From Baaleninema simplex PCC 7105 (GTDB taxonomy: Bacteria; Cyanobacteriota; Cyanobacteriia; Cyanobacteriales; Geitlerinemataceae), in contig NZ_KB235958.1 in the NCBI RefSeq assembly GCF_000332355.1, positions 1,519,445 through 1,583,444 on the forward strand: DNA of 64,000 nt. Reading direction: 5' to 3'. The translations under genes were made by a program, and so were the position numbers. Position 1 is the first letter of the stretch; the number at the start of each line of letters is the position of its first letter. A model generated the notes under the pieces. That model saw only the letters and a list, made by a program, of their open reading frames with translations. It was not told the origin of the DNA and did no database searches. This document shows, piece by piece, positions 63,141 through 64,000 of the stretch.

Positions 63141-64000
63141 TTACCAGCGATCGACATTTTGCGTGTAAATCTCTTCGAGAATATCGCGAACGTTATACGT
63201 CAAATCCCATTCGGGATAGTGAGACTTAAACGATTTCAGATCGCCAATCCACCAAATATGGTCGCCGATGCGATTGGTTTCTCGGTATTCCCAATTCAAT
63301 TTTTTATCGGCGATTTCTTCACACTGATGAATCGCTTCGAGCATCGAACAGTTACTCGATCGCCCACCACCAATGTTGTAAATTTCTGCTATTCGAGGAT
63401 TTTGATAAAAGTGGTAAAAAGCATTCACTAAATCGTAGCTGTGAATGTTGTCACGAACCTGTTTTCCTTTATATCCGTAAATATTGTAGGGTTTCCCTGT
63501 TACCGTACATTTCATTAAGTACGACAAAAACCCATGAAGTTCTGCGCCCGAATGACTCGGCCCCGTCAAACAACCGCCGCGAAAACAAGCGGTTTTCATG
63601 TCGAAATACCGTCCGTATTCTTGAACTAAAACATCAGCAGCGACTTTCGATGCACCAAACAGAGAGTGTTTGCAGCGATCGATACTCATAGTTTCGTCGA
63701 TGCCATCGTAAAACGGATGACTTTCTTCAATTTCCCACCGGGTTTCGAGTTCGACAAGGGGGAGCAAGTTCGGATTGTCCCCGTACACCTTATTGGTCGA
63801 GCAAAAAACAAAAACCGCATCAGGACAATGCTGACGCGTATTTTCGAGGAGGTTTAACGTACCGTTTGCGTTAACTGTAAAATCAGTAAACGGGTCGCGA
63901 GCCGCCCAATCGTGAGACGGCTGTGCGGCAGTGTGAACGATCAGTTCGATCTCGCTCCCGTAGGTTTTAAAAATTTCTGAAATTGCTTCTCGATCGCGAA
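63141..64000 (-). CDS. NAD-dependent epimerase (CDP-paratose 2-epimerase-like), 5' end cut by the window
   Basis: The frame is open from 63141 to the window end at 64000, so the N-terminal NAD-binding part is missing. Translation reaches upstream of the GTG at 63788 through [43 protein letters not shown], the family's substrate and catalytic region. Then come [56 protein letters not shown] and [21 protein letters not shown]. The STNKVYGD text is characteristic of the RfbE/TyvE CDP-paratose epimerases. It is the second such enzyme in this cluster. Confidence 0.88.
   Translation of the reverse strand, partial: RDREAISEIFKTYGSEIELIVHTAAQPSHDWAARDPFTDFTVNANGTLNLLENTRQHCPDAVFVFCSTNKVYGDNPNLLPLVELETRWEIEESHPFYDGIDETMSIDRCKHSLFGASKVAADVLVQEYGRYFDMKTACFRGGCLTGPSHSGAELHGFLSYLMKCTVTGKPYNIYGYKGKQVRDNIHSYDLVNAFYHFYQNPRIAEIYNIGGGRSSNCSMLEAIHQCEEIADKKLNWEYRETNRIGDHIWWIGDLKSFKSHYPEWDLTYNVRDILEEIYTQNVDRW

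Noticed and set aside
1-64000. tRNA, rRNA or CRISPR loci
   Set aside because: No T-arm GGTTCGAATCC with cloverleaf context, no rRNA text and no regularly spaced short repeats were found on reading; a covariance search was not possible.

Overview
The window comes from a cyanobacterial chromosome. GCGATCGC (HIP1) palindromes are scattered through almost every gene, and the gene content is cyanobacterial: PetM of the cytochrome b6f complex, Ycf39, DUF1517 and DUF4112 proteins, a LabA-like NYN protein, an RbpA-type RRM protein and a HepA-type ABC exporter. Base composition is roughly balanced, except for an AT-rich island at 34.5-39.2 kb. Genus cannot be fixed from the sequence; a filamentous, non-model cyanobacterium is my best guess. 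No rRNA, tRNA or CRISPR array was seen.

Layout. 0.2-3.0 kb: an IS200/IS605-type TnpB element whose reading frame runs through its right end into a DUF1517 gene. 3.0-7.2 kb: RND efflux permease, small proteins and SixA phosphatase. 7.2-11.0 kb: a three-gene redox module (GlpA-like FAD enzyme with a BFD-type iron-sulfur domain, a pyridine-nucleotide disulfide oxidoreductase-like FAD enzyme, and DUF1667). 11.4-18.6 kb: mixed housekeeping genes (DUF4112, PdxA, PetM, a SmtB/BxmR-like metal sensor, Ycf39, NAD kinase, a membrane-anchored repeat protein). 18.9-25.9 kb: RRM protein, DnaG primase, LptC, LabA-like protein and MetG. 26.3-34.5 kb: acyltransferase plus alpha/beta hydrolase, DeoC, RecO, an MFS transporter, a glycosyltransferase and dihydrolipoyl dehydrogenase.

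34.5-39.2 kb holds four tandem pentapeptide-repeat genes with near-identical 3' ends and spacers but divergent middles, in AT-rich DNA unlike its surroundings. Then come a solute-binding lipoprotein, an alpha/beta hydrolase and a Lys/Ala-rich protein. A decayed relative of the first TnpB element lies at about 43.1-43.5 kb.

43.5-64.0 kb is mostly a minus-strand surface-glycan cluster: two GT4 glycosyltransferases, a HepA/MsbA-like exporter with a histidine-kinase-like tail, a GT2 transferase, a GtrA-GT2 fusion, four large polytopic membrane proteins, a methyltransferase and two CDP-paratose-2-epimerase-like SDR enzymes, the second cut by the window end. GloB and a small conserved protein are embedded in it. 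Together these genes look like a pathway that makes nucleotide sugars, assembles a lipid-linked glycan and exports it.

Several dispersed repeat families occur between genes (purine-rich GGGGAGA tracts, GTGCGTGAC inverted repeats, CCCCGGCATCT hairpins), and one purine tract lies inside the RND permease coding sequence.
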